Source: Haemophilus parainfluenzae (lineage in GTDB: Bacteria; Pseudomonadota; Gammaproteobacteria; Enterobacterales; Pasteurellaceae). Taken from it: 64,000 bases of DNA. The notes under the pieces were generated by a model. The model saw nothing but the letters and a program-made list of their open reading frames with translations, was not told the DNA's origin and did no database searches. Location of the stretch: assembly GCF_003252755.1 (NCBI RefSeq), contig NZ_QEPT01000002.1, positions 1-64,000 of the forward strand, in the 5' to 3' direction. The position numbers were made by a program, and so were the translations under genes. Shown here one piece after another: positions 18,401 through 26,747 of the stretch (the stretch's first letter is position 1; each line of letters opens with the position of its first letter).

Positions 18401-19426
18401 ATGCAAAGTTTACAACCGTTTCACACCTTCAATATTCCGGCAAATGCACGTGAAATCATTGAAGCTACATCGATTGAACAAATCCAACAAGCTTGGCAAA
18501 AAGCGCAAGCTGAAAATCTCCCTGTCTTATTTTTAGGTCAAGGCAGCAATATGCTGTTTTTAGAAGATTTTCAAGGGATGGTGATTATTAATCGTTTATC
18601 GGGTATTCAGCATACAGAAGATAGCGATTACCATTATTTGCATGTTAATGGTGGTGAAAATTGGCACCAGTTGGTGGAGTGGTCGCTTTCACAAGGCATT
18701 AATGGTTTAGAAAACCTTGCACTCATTCCAGGCTGTGCCGGTTCAGCACCGATTCAAAATATTGGTGCGTATGGCGTAGAGTTTAAAGATGTGTGCGATT
18801 ATGTAGATGTGCTAAATCTCAACACAGGCGAAGAATTCCGCTTACAGGCGAACGAATGTGAATTCGGTTATCGTGAAAGTATTTTTAAACATCGCTATGC
18901 GCAAGGTTATGTGATTACGGCAGTGGGATTGAAATTAGCAAAAAATTGGCAACCAATTTTAAAATATGGCTCATTAGTGAATTTTGATCCTCAAACGGTA
19001 ACAGCAAAGCAAGTGTTTGATGAAGTGTGTCATATTCGCCGCAGCAAATTGCCTGATCCAAAAGAATTTGGCAATGCGGGCAGTTTCTTCAAAAATCCTG
19101 TGGTGAGTGCCGAGCAATTTGCAAAAATCCAAAAACAGGTCGAAAATCTACCGAACTTTCCACAAGCAAACGGTTCAGTGAAACTTGCTGCGGGCTGGTT
19201 AATCGATCAATGCCATTTAAAAGGTTTTCAAATCGGTGGCGCAGCTGTTCATCAACAGCAGGCTTTAGTGCTGATTAATAAAGGCAATGCCACTGGACAG
19301 GATGTTGTGAAGCTTGCACATCATATCCGTCAAACCGTGGCAGATAAATTTGGTGTGTATTTACAGCCTGAAGTGCGTTTTATGGGCGCAAATGGCGAAG
19401 TGAATTCAGAGCAAGCCATTAGTTAA
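18401..19426 (+). CDS. murB: UDP-N-acetylenolpyruvoylglucosamine reductase
   Basis: 341 aa, the type I MurB length. An FAD enzyme that uses NADPH to reduce UDP-GlcNAc-enolpyruvate to UDP-MurNAc in peptidoglycan synthesis. FAD-binding GQGSNMLF and [17 protein letters not shown] are present. The catalytic Ser lies in [10 protein letters not shown], the catalytic Glu in QPEVRFMG near the C-terminus. AAGGAAAG precedes the ATG. It is tightly linked to narQ and to the small gene that follows after 19 bp. Confidence 0.97.
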   Translation: MQSLQPFHTFNIPANAREIIEATSIEQIQQAWQKAQAENLPVLFLGQGSNMLFLEDFQGMVIINRLSGIQHTEDSDYHYLHVNGGENWHQLVEWSLSQGINGLENLALIPGCAGSAPIQNIGAYGVEFKDVCDYVDVLNLNTGEEFRLQANECEFGYRESIFKHRYAQGYVITAVGLKLAKNWQPILKYGSLVNFDPQTVTAKQVFDEVCHIRRSKLPDPKEFGNAGSFFKNPVVSAEQFAKIQKQVENLPNFPQANGSVKLAAGWLIDQCHLKGFQIGGAAVHQQQALVLINKGNATGQDVVKLAHHIRQTVADKFGVYLQPEVRFMGANGEVNSEQAIS

Positions 19427-19445
19427 TGTATAGAGGAAGGCAATC

Positions 19446-19757
19446 ATGAACTTTAAAGATATTTTAGAGACCTTACCAAGCATTGAGCATTTAACAGGTT
19501 TAGACATATTAAACGGTGAAACGGTGATCCATCATATTCCGGCAGCACCAGGTAAACTTGGCTCGCTCCGTCTTTATAATGCCTTAGCAGAAAAATTTAA
19601 CGGGAAATTAGACCGCACTTCTGCACAACAAGGCATTGAATGGTTTGCTGAACACGTTGAAGATGCGAAACAAAATCCTGGAAAACACCCGAATATTGAT
19701 CTATTGTTTAAGGTTGTGGCAGAAGATGTAGTTTATTCGCTTGTGCCATTAAACTAA
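19446..19757 (+). CDS. Conserved hypothetical protein, possibly DUF2322
   Basis: 103 aa, function unknown. It is soluble and acidic with no signal peptide. Recognisable stretches include LDILNGETVIHHIPAAPGKLG and LYNALAEKFNGKL. I associate these tentatively with DUF2322, a small family of uncharacterised proteins. It starts 19 bp after murB with AGGAAGG upstream, so it is probably the last gene of narQ-murB. A USS lies inside at 19612. Confidence 0.6.
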   Translation: MNFKDILETLPSIEHLTGLDILNGETVIHHIPAAPGKLGSLRLYNALAEKFNGKLDRTSAQQGIEWFAEHVEDAKQNPGKHPNIDLLFKVVAEDVVYSLVPLN

Positions 19758-19803
19758 AATGAAAAATTTTTAGTGATTAATTTGAACTTTTAATCGTTAA
19801 AAA

Positions 19804-19832
19804 CTGTCAAATAAAACAAATTGAGGTATAAT
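19804..19832 (+). promoter_or_regulatory. Predicted sigma-70 promoter of rpoH
   Basis: CTGTCA at 19804-19809, a 17-bp spacer and a perfect TATAAT at 19827-19832. The leader to the start codon is ~65 nt and contains a GC-rich hairpin. Confidence 0.65.
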
Positions 19833-19870
19833 GGCAATAGTTGTTATACAATAACAAATAAGTAATGAGT

Positions 19871-19899
19871 CGGGGCCTAGCTCCGCATGCTGTGAGGAG
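19871..19899 (+). promoter_or_regulatory. Structured rpoH leader near the ribosome binding site
   Basis: A hairpin with stem CGGGGC/GCTCCG (one G-U) spans 19871-19885. Its CTCC (19881-19884) is also complementary to the GGAG of the Shine-Dalgarno (19896-19899). Mutually exclusive pairing could modulate translation; this is inferred only. Confidence 0.35.
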
Positions 19900-19903
19900 A
19901 AGA

Positions 19904-20746
19904 ATGAATAAAGAAACTCAAATGATGTTAGTACCTCAAGGTAGCATCGAAGGTTATATTCGAGCAGCAAACGAATATCCGATGCTAACTGCAGAGGAAG
20001 AAAAAAGCTTAGCAGAACGTTTGTATTATGACGGTGATATTGAAGCAGCGAAAAAATTAGTTTTATCACACTTACGTTTTGTTATTCATGTTGCGCGTGG
20101 TTATTCTGGTTATGGATTGCCACAAGCAGATTTAATTCAAGAAGGTAATATCGGATTAATGAAAGCGGTAAAACGTTTTAATCCAGAAGTGGGCGTTCGC
20201 CTTGTATCTTTTGCGGTGCATTGGATCAAAGCTGAAATCCATGAATATGTCCTTCGTAACTGGCGTATTGTGAAAGTCGCGACCACGAAAGCACAACGTA
20301 AATTGTTCTTTAACCTACGTAAAACCAAACAACGTTTAGGTTGGTTCAATGAAAACGAAGTGGATATGGTGGCAAATGAGCTTGGTGTGTCAAAAGAAGA
20401 TGTCATCGAAATGGAATCCCGTATGACAGGGGCTGATGTCGGTTTTGATTTGCCAACAGACGATGATGACGAAGCTTATGTACCTTCTTTATATTTAGAA
20501 GATAAAAGCTCAAACTTTGCGGCAGAACTTGAAAGTGAAAACTTTGAAGAGCAAGCCACAGAAAAATTAGGTACAGCATTAGCTAACCTTGATGAACGTA
20601 GCCAAGAGATTATCAAAGCACGTTGGTTAGATGATGAGAAAGCAACCCTTCACGATCTTGCAGCAAAATATAATGTGTCTGCAGAACGTATTCGTCAGCT
20701 TGAAGCCAACGCATTGAAAAAACTTAAAAGTGCGGTTGATTTCTAA
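19904..20746 (+). CDS. rpoH: RNA polymerase sigma-32 factor (heat shock)
   Basis: 280 aa from ATG 19904, chosen because GAGGAGA precedes it. An in-frame ATG at 19865 would add 13 residues that do not look like the family. Sigma-32 directs transcription of heat-shock genes. Region 2 is visible ([30 protein letters not shown]), the RpoH box region ([10 protein letters not shown]) near 130-140, and region 4 with the helix-turn-helix ([19 protein letters not shown]) at the C-terminus. It has its own promoter and terminator. A USS spans 20728-20736. Confidence 0.97.
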   Translation: MNKETQMMLVPQGSIEGYIRAANEYPMLTAEEEKSLAERLYYDGDIEAAKKLVLSHLRFVIHVARGYSGYGLPQADLIQEGNIGLMKAVKRFNPEVGVRLVSFAVHWIKAEIHEYVLRNWRIVKVATTKAQRKLFFNLRKTKQRLGWFNENEVDMVANELGVSKEDVIEMESRMTGADVGFDLPTDDDDEAYVPSLYLEDKSSNFAAELESENFEEQATEKLGTALANLDERSQEIIKARWLDDEKATLHDLAAKYNVSAERIRQLEANALKKLKSAVDF

Positions 20747-20763
20747 GCTGTTTTGATAAAAAG

Positions 20764-20794
20764 AAAACCTGTCGATTATCGACAGGTTTTTTAT
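20764..20794 (+). terminator. Terminator of rpoH (and convergent plsY)
   Basis: A stem of about 12 bp (AAAACCTGTCGA with TCGACAGGTTTT) and a minimal loop, followed by T-rich sequence. It sits between two convergent genes. Confidence 0.9.
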
Positions 20795-21394
20795 TTATTT
20801 CTTTTTGGATTTTCCCCACATTTTATCTTCTTGGCCTCGCCATAAGCGCTGAATATTGTCGTGGTGACGATAAATCAGCAAACAGCAAACTAAGGCTACG
20901 GGGAAGGTAAATTCCGGTTTAAGCCACCAAACATAAAATGGTACGAGAAGCGCCGTAATGACCGCACTTAATGAGGAATAACGGCTAATTAAGAAGACCA
21001 ACAACCACGTACCTAGTGTTGAACCGGCGACGCCCCAAGAGATGGGCGCAATCGCACCAAATGCGGTTGCGACACCTTTTCCGCCTTTAAACTGAAAGAA
21101 AATAGGGAAAATGTGTCCTAAACAGGCTCCTAATGCCACCATGCCTAATTCAAATTGCGTGAGTCCTAAATAATACCCCGCCCAAACCGGTAGCATCCCT
21201 TTTAACATATCGCAAATTAATACCGCGAGTGCCGCCCAACGTCCTCCAATACGCAATACATTGGTCGCACCAGGGTTATGAGAACCGTTTTTTCGTGGGT
21301 CAGGCAAGCCAGCTACCTTACAAATCAAAATTGCACTGGAAATCGATCCCAGTAAATAAGCAAAAATCATATAAAAAAGGGCAAATAGGCTCAT
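20795..21394 (-). CDS. plsY: Acyl-phosphate:glycerol-3-phosphate acyltransferase PlsY
   Basis: 199 aa. An integral inner-membrane enzyme that makes lysophosphatidic acid from acyl-phosphate and glycerol-3-phosphate. The family motifs are seen in order: GSISSA near residue 17, [17 protein letters not shown] (~32-48) and [12 protein letters not shown] (~102-113). There are about five transmembrane helices. The normal length is ~200 aa. It is divergent from folB. A USS lies inside at 20961. Confidence 0.96.
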   Translation of the reverse strand: MSLFALFYMIFAYLLGSISSAILICKVAGLPDPRKNGSHNPGATNVLRIGGRWAALAVLICDMLKGMLPVWAGYYLGLTQFELGMVALGACLGHIFPIFFQFKGGKGVATAFGAIAPISWGVAGSTLGTWLLVFLISRYSSLSAVITALLVPFYVWWLKPEFTFPVALVCCLLIYRHHDNIQRLWRGQEDKMWGKSKKK

Positions 21395-21491
21395 TTAGTG
21401 CTCCACAATTTTGATTGTATTTGAAAAACTTGTTCGTTATTTTAACCAAACTTGATAGCATAAGCCCACTATATTTTTACAGGAATGAGAG

Positions 21492-21848
21492 ATGGATCGT
21501 ATTTTTATTGAAGAATTAGTCGTCTTCGCACAAATTGGCGTGTATGACTGGGAACAGCAAATTAAACAAAAGCTTGTTTTTGATTTGGAAATGGCATGGG
21601 ATTGTCGAAAAGCTGCAGAAATGGATGATGTGCAATACTGCCTCAATTATGCCGAAGTGAGCCAATTTATTTTAGATTATGTTCAAGCTAAGCCATTTTT
21701 ATTGATTGAGCGAGTGGCTTATGAAGTAGCAGAGCAATTACAACAACGTTTTGGGATTTCATGGTTACGTCTGAAATTAAGCAAACCTAAAGCGGTTGCT
21801 CAAGCAAATAATGTCGGAATTATTGTAGAACGAGGCGAATTGAAATAA
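21492..21848 (+). CDS. folB: Dihydroneopterin aldolase
   Basis: 118 aa. It cleaves 7,8-dihydroneopterin to 6-hydroxymethyl-dihydropterin and glycolaldehyde in folate synthesis. The fold-typical start DRIFIEELVVFAQIGVYDWEQ (pterin site region), the central NYAEVSQFI and LIERVAYEVAE with the pterin-anchoring Glu, and the C-terminal KLSKPKAVA with the catalytic Lys are all present. It is divergent from plsY, as in other gammaproteobacteria. Confidence 0.95.
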   Translation: MDRIFIEELVVFAQIGVYDWEQQIKQKLVFDLEMAWDCRKAAEMDDVQYCLNYAEVSQFILDYVQAKPFLLIERVAYEVAEQLQQRFGISWLRLKLSKPKAVAQANNVGIIVERGELK

Positions 21849-21861
21849 TCGCGGAAAATTG

Positions 21862-21902
21862 ACCGCACTTTGTTAATCTCAAAACAAAGTGCGGTTCATT
21901 TT
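21862..21902. terminator. Inverted-USS terminator between folB and the CDF gene
   Basis: A perfect 13-bp stem (ACCGCACTTTGTT at 21862-21874, AACAAAGTGCGGT at 21883-21895) containing two exact USS in opposite orientation, then a T tract. It can serve both convergent genes. Confidence 0.92.
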
Positions 21903-22514
21903 TTAGATGTTTTTAAGCGCCAAACGGAACGCACTCATCCCACTTTTTAATACCAGTACGCTTAATATCATGCTTGCTAGCGGATCAACCCATAACCATC
22001 CCAGAAAATAGGCACTGAGACCCGAAAGAATGGCAATAATGGAACCGAATAAATCGGTCAGTACATGTAGATACGCCGCTTTGATATTGAGATTATCATG
22101 ATCGCTGTTCAACATGATCTTTGCAACGAGAAGATTCACCAATAATCCGAGAGATGCCACGCCAAGCATTGGTAGTGCCATCATTTCGATGGGATTTTGC
22201 CAGCGTTGAATCGCCTCAAATAAAATCATCAATGCCACGACAATCAATGAGCCGCTATTAAGTAAAGCAATGTATCGTTGTTTTTGAGCAGATAGAAACA
22301 ACGCTAACAAGGCTAAAAATAACGATAAACTATCATTTGCCATGTGTCCCGCATCAGCCATGAGTGCCAAACTGTTAAACCAGTAGCCACCAATAAATTC
22401 GACAACCATAAAGCCCGTAATGATGGCAAAACTGAGTGCTAAGATTTTTTTATCTTGTGGAATATGCTCATGAGATGAGTGGTCATGATGTTCATGGGAA
22501 TGGTGGACGGACAT
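21903..22514 (-). CDS. Cation diffusion facilitator metal exporter (short form)
   Basis: 203 aa with about six transmembrane helices. The His-rich N-terminus (HHSHEHHDHSSHEH) and the two metal-site motifs HMAND in TM2 and HVLTD in TM5 identify a CDF exporter for Zn2+ or a similar ion across the inner membrane. It stops right after TM6 and lacks the ~80-residue cytoplasmic dimerisation domain found in ZitB/YiiP. The reading frame ends cleanly before a terminator, so this looks like a natural short form, not a break. It is driven by a MerR-type promoter and divergent from the regulator. Confidence 0.88.
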   Translation of the reverse strand: MSVHHSHEHHDHSSHEHIPQDKKILALSFAIITGFMVVEFIGGYWFNSLALMADAGHMANDSLSLFLALLALFLSAQKQRYIALLNSGSLIVVALMILFEAIQRWQNPIEMMALPMLGVASLGLLVNLLVAKIMLNSDHDNLNIKAAYLHVLTDLFGSIIAILSGLSAYFLGWLWVDPLASMILSVLVLKSGMSAFRLALKNI

Positions 22515-22551
22515 AATGCTCCTTATTGTGTCTTTGATTAACTTGGGATAA

Positions 22552-22582
22552 AGTATAAAGTCCGTAGCAACTACAAGGTCAA
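22552..22582 (-). promoter_or_regulatory. MerR-type promoter with 19-bp spacer for the CDF gene
   Basis: On the minus strand, TTGACC (22582-22577), a 19-bp spacer and TATACT (22557-22552). The over-long spacer, containing the dyad GTAG-TTG-CTAC, is the hallmark of promoters untwisted by metal-bound MerR-family activators. Confidence 0.75.
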
Positions 22583-22599
22583 GACTTGATTTTAGAAAG

Positions 22600-22983
22600 A
22601 TGAAGATTCATGAACTCAGCAAACAAAGCGGTATTCATTTAGAAACGATTCGCTATTATGAAAAAATGGGGTTAATGCCGGAGCCTAAACGGCTGGCAAA
22701 TGGTTATCGAGATTATGATGAAGCCAGTTTGAAGCAATTAAAATTTATTAAAACCTGCCGAGCGTTGGATTTTAGCTTGGCCGAAATTAAATATTTTAAT
22801 GCGTTGAAAACGCAGCAATCTCAACATTGCGAAGTGGATAGCATGTTGGCGAAGCATTTGGTTTCAGTCGAAGAAAAAGTTGCCGAACTGACTGAAATTA
22901 AACATTTCCTACAGAGTTTAATTACCGAAGATGATCATCAAGCTGCAGATTGTAAAGCAATGGCTCAATTAAAAGCCTATTAA
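22600..22983 (+). CDS. MerR-family metal-responsive regulator
   Basis: 127 aa. The N-terminal winged helix-turn-helix is typical of MerR (KIHELSKQSGIHLETIRYYEKMGL, then GYRDYD). A dimerisation coiled coil covers ~80-108 and a short metal-binding tail follows. C77 (QHCEVD) and C118 (ADCKAM) are in positions comparable to those of the CadR/PbrR/ZntR group, with H76 and H113 near. A second Cys in the loop, usual in Cd/Pb sensors, is not seen. It probably activates the divergent CDF gene in response to Zn2+, Co2+ or a similar ion. Confidence 0.85.
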   Translation: MKIHELSKQSGIHLETIRYYEKMGLMPEPKRLANGYRDYDEASLKQLKFIKTCRALDFSLAEIKYFNALKTQQSQHCEVDSMLAKHLVSVEEKVAELTEIKHFLQSLITEDDHQAADCKAMAQLKAY

Positions 22984-22999
22984 GTGCGGTCTAAAAAAT

Positions 23000-23031
23000 A
23001 TCAAAAATCCGCACGTTGATGTGCGGATTGG
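23000..23031 (-). terminator. Terminator of the ABC-NnrS operon
   Basis: A 9-bp perfect stem (AATCCGCAC/GTGCGGATT, 23006-23029). Read on the minus strand it is followed by T-rich sequence. It lies directly after the nnrS stop codon. Confidence 0.8.
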
Positions 23032-23034
23032 TCA

Positions 23035-24132
23035 TTATTCTGGATCATCTGTAAACGCGTTTTTTCGGAATATTGGCACAAAGGTTGCGAGATACAGCAC
23101 AAACACAATGGCAATTAAAATAGCCGGAATTGTGATAAAAAACAGCTCGTCCACATACATTAAACAAGCTCGGGAAAGTGCCGCCGTGAAAAGACAAAGT
23201 ACAGCAAGGCGACAGAGTTTTGGGTAATCCAGTTTCGTAAAGCCACTATGCCATAATCCCGCGGTGAGCCAAATCATCATCATACTGCCGAGAATGCCGC
23301 CGAGTGTCACCATGTGTAATGGATCGGCAGTCGGTTCATCAATTAATTTATTGATGCCGATCCACAAATAACCAATCGCGGCAAACAGTTGAAGGAAATA
23401 ATAAGTGCGCACGTAATGTTTACGTAGCAGTTCGTGATGATGTAATTCGCGTAACTTGGCAAGTAAGATAAAGCCAACTGCAAAGGCAGTAAAAGCGGTA
23501 GTTTGCGCAGGCAACCATAATTCTACAGCAGCATGAAGCAACAAGAATGTGATCGCGATATTTTTATACACGACATTTGGGATAAATACGGGATCTTTCA
23601 ATGTACTTTCTTTCAGTGCCTCTGCGCCTAATAGAATGCTTACCCGAATCGATACAAACATCACTGCTGCCATATTCAAATGCACTTGTGCTCGCAATAA
23701 TTTCAGACTATCAGTCATGGCGTAAGCAGTCTGACAAACCATAAATGCCGCAAGTAACATCAGTAAAGTAAAATTGTTGGTATTGCGATCCAACCAAAAT
23801 AGCCAAGCACAAAAGAGTAACAACGCGAGCCAATAAGCTGCCACTAAAAACGAGGCGGTTTGCGGGGAAAATGGCAATAATACCAATCCTGCAAGCAAGA
23901 GCACCGCTAAAATCGTTGCAATAGGTTTTAAATTACCTTTGTAATTTGTCCATTCGAGCATGGAAGCCGTCAGAAAGCCGCCGTATGCGGCTGGCAGCAT
24001 AAATTCTAAGAATATTTTGCGGTGTAGGATGAGATCATCGGGGCTGATGAAAAAGCTCAATGCACCAACAATCGCAAGAATGGCTGCACCAACAAAGAAG
24101 GGTCGCATCGGATGGGTAAAGAAATTATTCAT
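23035..24132 (-). CDS. nnrS: NnrS family haem/copper membrane protein
   Basis: 365 aa with about 12 hydrophobic helices. NnrS is a haem- and copper-containing membrane protein linked to nitric oxide and nitrosative stress in denitrifiers. The family-like N-terminus HPMRPFFVGAAILAI, the HRKIFLEF and AQVHLNMAAVMFV segments and several membrane His residues (for example LLHAAVELW, MVTLGGILGSMMM) support the call. Its start overlaps the ATPase stop by 8 bp, so it is translationally tied to the ABC transporter. That pairing suggests a shared role, but the mechanism is not known. Confidence 0.88.
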   Translation of the reverse strand: MNNFFTHPMRPFFVGAAILAIVGALSFFISPDDLILHRKIFLEFMLPAAYGGFLTASMLEWTNYKGNLKPIATILAVLLLAGLVLLPFSPQTASFLVAAYWLALLLFCAWLFWLDRNTNNFTLLMLLAAFMVCQTAYAMTDSLKLLRAQVHLNMAAVMFVSIRVSILLGAEALKESTLKDPVFIPNVVYKNIAITFLLLHAAVELWLPAQTTAFTAFAVGFILLAKLRELHHHELLRKHYVRTYYFLQLFAAIGYLWIGINKLIDEPTADPLHMVTLGGILGSMMMIWLTAGLWHSGFTKLDYPKLCRLAVLCLFTAALSRACLMYVDELFFITIPAILIAIVFVLYLATFVPIFRKNAFTDDPE

Positions 24133-24817
24133 AGTAATGGATTCCTTGAAATTCGCGTGCGACTACGGTTTCTTCAAAGGCTGAATTACGTTCGGATAAT
24201 GGCGTTGGCAAGGTAATCACATTTTGAACATCCATCCCTTTTGGAGAAAGCTGCATAATCTCTCGGCTTAATCGAGCCGCTTCAAAGCGATCGTGCGTCA
24301 CTAAAATGCAAGCCATGCCTTGTTGCTCAATTTTTTCCACTAACATAGCGGCTAAAATATCACGTAAATCGCGATCCAAACCGACAAAAGGTTCGTCCAA
24401 TAAGGCTAAATCACAGCCGCATAGTAATAGACGCAAAAATGCCACGCGTTTTGCCATACCGCCCGATAATTCGGTCGGGTATTTATTCAAATCACCCGAA
24501 GAAAGCCCGATCTTTTCTGCCAGCGCAATGATTTCATTTTCATTAGGATTATCCATAAAAATGGCGATATTCTGCATAGCAGTGAGATTTTCTAATAGAC
24601 GATTTTCTTGAAACAGAAATCCGGTTTTACGGAATGTATTCTTGATTTCGCCCGATTTTGGCGTTTCCAAACCTGAAATTAAACGCAGTACCGTAGTTTT
24701 GCCACAGCCACTAGGACCGAATAAAGTTTTCACTTCGCCTGGTTGTAAATCCATACTGAAATCGCGCACGATGGGATCCCGGAGAATTTCAAAACGCACA
24801 TTCTTTAAACTCAGCAT
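24125..24817 (-). CDS. ABC transporter ATP-binding protein (nitrate/sulfonate type)
   Basis: 230 aa. I take the ATG at 24817: it gives a TAATG overlap with the permease and has GGAG upstream, whereas the longer frame would begin at a GTG at 24829. Walker A is GPSGCGKTT near residue 39, the Q-loop FLFQENRL, the signature LSGGMAKR and Walker B LALLDEPFVGLD. These place it near the SsuB/TauB/NrtD importers. It energises the permease encoded just upstream. Confidence 0.9.
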   Translation of the reverse strand: MLSLKNVRFEILRDPIVRDFSMDLQPGEVKTLFGPSGCGKTTVLRLISGLETPKSGEIKNTFRKTGFLFQENRLLENLTAMQNIAIFMDNPNENEIIALAEKIGLSSGDLNKYPTELSGGMAKRVAFLRLLLCGCDLALLDEPFVGLDRDLRDILAAMLVEKIEQQGMACILVTHDRFEAARLSREIMQLSPKGMDVQNVITLPTPLSERNSAFEETVVAREFQGIHYYE

Positions 24818-25614
24818 TATCTTCTCCACGGCATAAACAGGATTTCCAATGGCTTGGTAATCAAATATTCAAAGAGGGAAACAAACACAATCACCAACAA
24901 CACATAAGCCATGACCGTTGAAGTATCTAACATGGCTCTGGCATCGGCAATCTGTGCTCCTACCCCCTCATTGGCACCCAAAAGCTCTGCCATAATTACC
25001 ACTTTTACGCCCATTGCAACCGCGACGCCAATGCTGGAAATCACATAGCCCGTGAGATGGGGAATATACAAATAGCGGATTTTTTTCCACAATCCAAGCT
25101 TGTACGCATCAAACAATTCTTCATGTTGTTTGTTTACACTTGCCATGCCCATGGCAGCACTGGCAAAGGTCAGCGGGGCGACTAATACGATAATGGTAAA
25201 TAGCACGCTAGGATTGCCAAAGCCAAACCAAAATAAGGCCATCACAACCCAAATAATTGGCGGCATGGCTAACAAAATCGTAATGACGGGTTTAAGCAAT
25301 GCCATAGCGGTTTTAAAGCTGCCCGCAATCAACCCTGCAGCTAAGCCAGCGACTAATGCAATGGTAATACCTACCACAGAACGCCATAACGAAATACCGA
25401 TTTCGTTTTGTTGGAAATGATCGAGCAGCTCAAGGGCTTTTTGAAAAACATCCGCGGGAGCAGGCAGCATAAATTCACCAAATATCGCACTGCCCCAAGC
25501 CCACAAAGCAACAACCATCATCGCTACACTCAAGCCGGTAAAACCGCTCCAGAGGTAGTCGATGATGTAAAACAGGACTGGTTGTGGTTTACGGATTTTG
25601 TCAGTTTTAATCAT
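24817..25614 (-). CDS. ABC transporter permease (SsuC/TauC-like)
   Basis: 265 aa with about six transmembrane helices and the inner-membrane BPD_transp_1 fold. The ATPase-contacting EAA-type loop is visible (HEELFDAYKLGLWKKIRYLYIPHL, about residue 160-185). It lies between the binding-protein gene (21 bp upstream) and the ATPase gene (one-base overlap). The family imports nitrate, taurine, sulfonates, thiamine precursors and others; the substrate here is not evident. Confidence 0.9.
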   Translation of the reverse strand: MIKTDKIRKPQPVLFYIIDYLWSGFTGLSVAMMVVALWAWGSAIFGEFMLPAPADVFQKALELLDHFQQNEIGISLWRSVVGITIALVAGLAAGLIAGSFKTAMALLKPVITILLAMPPIIWVVMALFWFGFGNPSVLFTIIVLVAPLTFASAAMGMASVNKQHEELFDAYKLGLWKKIRYLYIPHLTGYVISSIGVAVAMGVKVVIMAELLGANEGVGAQIADARAMLDTSTVMAYVLLVIVFVSLFEYLITKPLEILFMPWRR

Positions 25615-25635
25615 GTTATGTGATTCAGTTTCAAA

Positions 25636-26613
25636 TTAAGCCAAGAAGAATTTATCATCCGGCAATTTACCACCTAATAGTTTTGGATTGAATTCCATCA
25701 AAGTTTCATAGAATTGCATGATTTCATTTTTCAGTTCACTGGCTTTGGTCACCGTTAAGCGCGCACCGTCTAAGCCCATTTCAATAGCGGCTTCTGGTGC
25801 TGGCAGATAATTAGCGCCAATTTCAGCCGCACTTTTGCGGTTCGCCATAATCCAGTTTAACGCATCACTTAAATCTTGGTGAAGTAGATCAAACTCAGCC
25901 TTGTGTGCGTGGAAGTATTCTTCGTTAGCAATAATGCCCGCCATTGGAATAAGCGGTTTCGTGTTAAACGCTTGACCCCATTCTTTCACTAAATCAAAGC
26001 CGCGTACAATCTCCGTACCAACAATTTTAGCTTTCAGCACAACGGCACTCGCCATCGGTTCTGGCAAGATGGCCGCATGGAAATCTTTAAGCAAGAACAA
26101 ACCAATTGCTTCAGTTGGTGTTGCCGCATAGGTGATATCCACTTTATTAATATCAATATTCAGTTTTTTCAGTAAAGCTTGTAATACGATGTCTGGCATA
26201 TCGTTTTTAAATGGCACAAGGATTTTTTTACCCACTAATTCTTGCGGTGAAGTAATGGCACTACCTTTGCACATCAATTGCGTAATCCCATTGGTGAGAA
26301 TATTCACCATGCCAACTTGTTGCCCTTGATTACGTAAATTCACACCCACATTACTCGGGCTCATCATCACTTTAAATTGTCCACTTGCCACGCCTGCGCG
26401 CAACTGATCAGGTGAACGCCAAATTTCTAATGCGACATCCGCTTGTTTGGCTAATTTACCTTGTGCTGCCGCCACTGCAATGGTCACACTTGGCATCGCG
26501 GGTGCGCCATAAATGGTAAATTGTTCTTTTGTTGCCGCAAAGAGAGAAGGCGACATACCCGCTGCCGTAAGTGCTGCACTCATTCTTAAAAAATCACGTC
26601 TATTCATTGTCAT
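25636..26613 (-). CDS. Tat-exported ABC transporter substrate-binding protein
   Basis: 325 aa. The Tat signal NRRDFLRMSAALTAAGMSPSLFA ends near residue 26 and exports a folded protein to the periplasm. The rest resembles the NMT1/SsuA/TauA type II binding proteins (GAPAMPSVTIAVAAAQG, ELVGKKILVPFKND, a Pro-Glu-Pro loop in AAILPEPMAS). First gene of the operon binding protein-permease-ATPase-nnrS, with AGGAG before the ATG. The Tat route may mean it binds a cofactor before export. Substrate unknown. Confidence 0.88.
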   Translation of the reverse strand: MTMNRRDFLRMSAALTAAGMSPSLFAATKEQFTIYGAPAMPSVTIAVAAAQGKLAKQADVALEIWRSPDQLRAGVASGQFKVMMSPSNVGVNLRNQGQQVGMVNILTNGITQLMCKGSAITSPQELVGKKILVPFKNDMPDIVLQALLKKLNIDINKVDITYAATPTEAIGLFLLKDFHAAILPEPMASAVVLKAKIVGTEIVRGFDLVKEWGQAFNTKPLIPMAGIIANEEYFHAHKAEFDLLHQDLSDALNWIMANRKSAAEIGANYLPAPEAAIEMGLDGARLTVTKASELKNEIMQFYETLMEFNPKLLGGKLPDDKFFLA

Positions 26614-26656
26614 GGTTATCTCCTTAATAATAAAACAGACCCAATGTCTGTATTTT

Positions 26657-26679
26657 GATAATGGTTTTCATTTATTATC
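26657..26679. promoter_or_regulatory. Fur-like inverted repeat upstream of the ABC-nnrS operon
   Basis: GATAAT-N11-ATTATC. The first 19 bases (26657-26675) match the E. coli Fur box consensus at 13 of 19 positions by my count. It lies ~45-65 bp before the start codon. A second small hairpin (CAGAC/GTCTG, 26636-26650) lies nearer the gene. Confidence 0.35.
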
Positions 26680-26747
26680 TTACTAGCTGTGACTAAAGTA
26701 AAGAAAGACAAAAGTGCGGTCAGATTTTTAGGTGTTTTTAAATTCTT

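Noticed and set aside
26636-26680. FNR or NsrR site before the ABC-nnrS operon
   Set aside because: Only a TTGAT half-site is seen, without its partner, and no 11-1-11 NsrR repeat is present.
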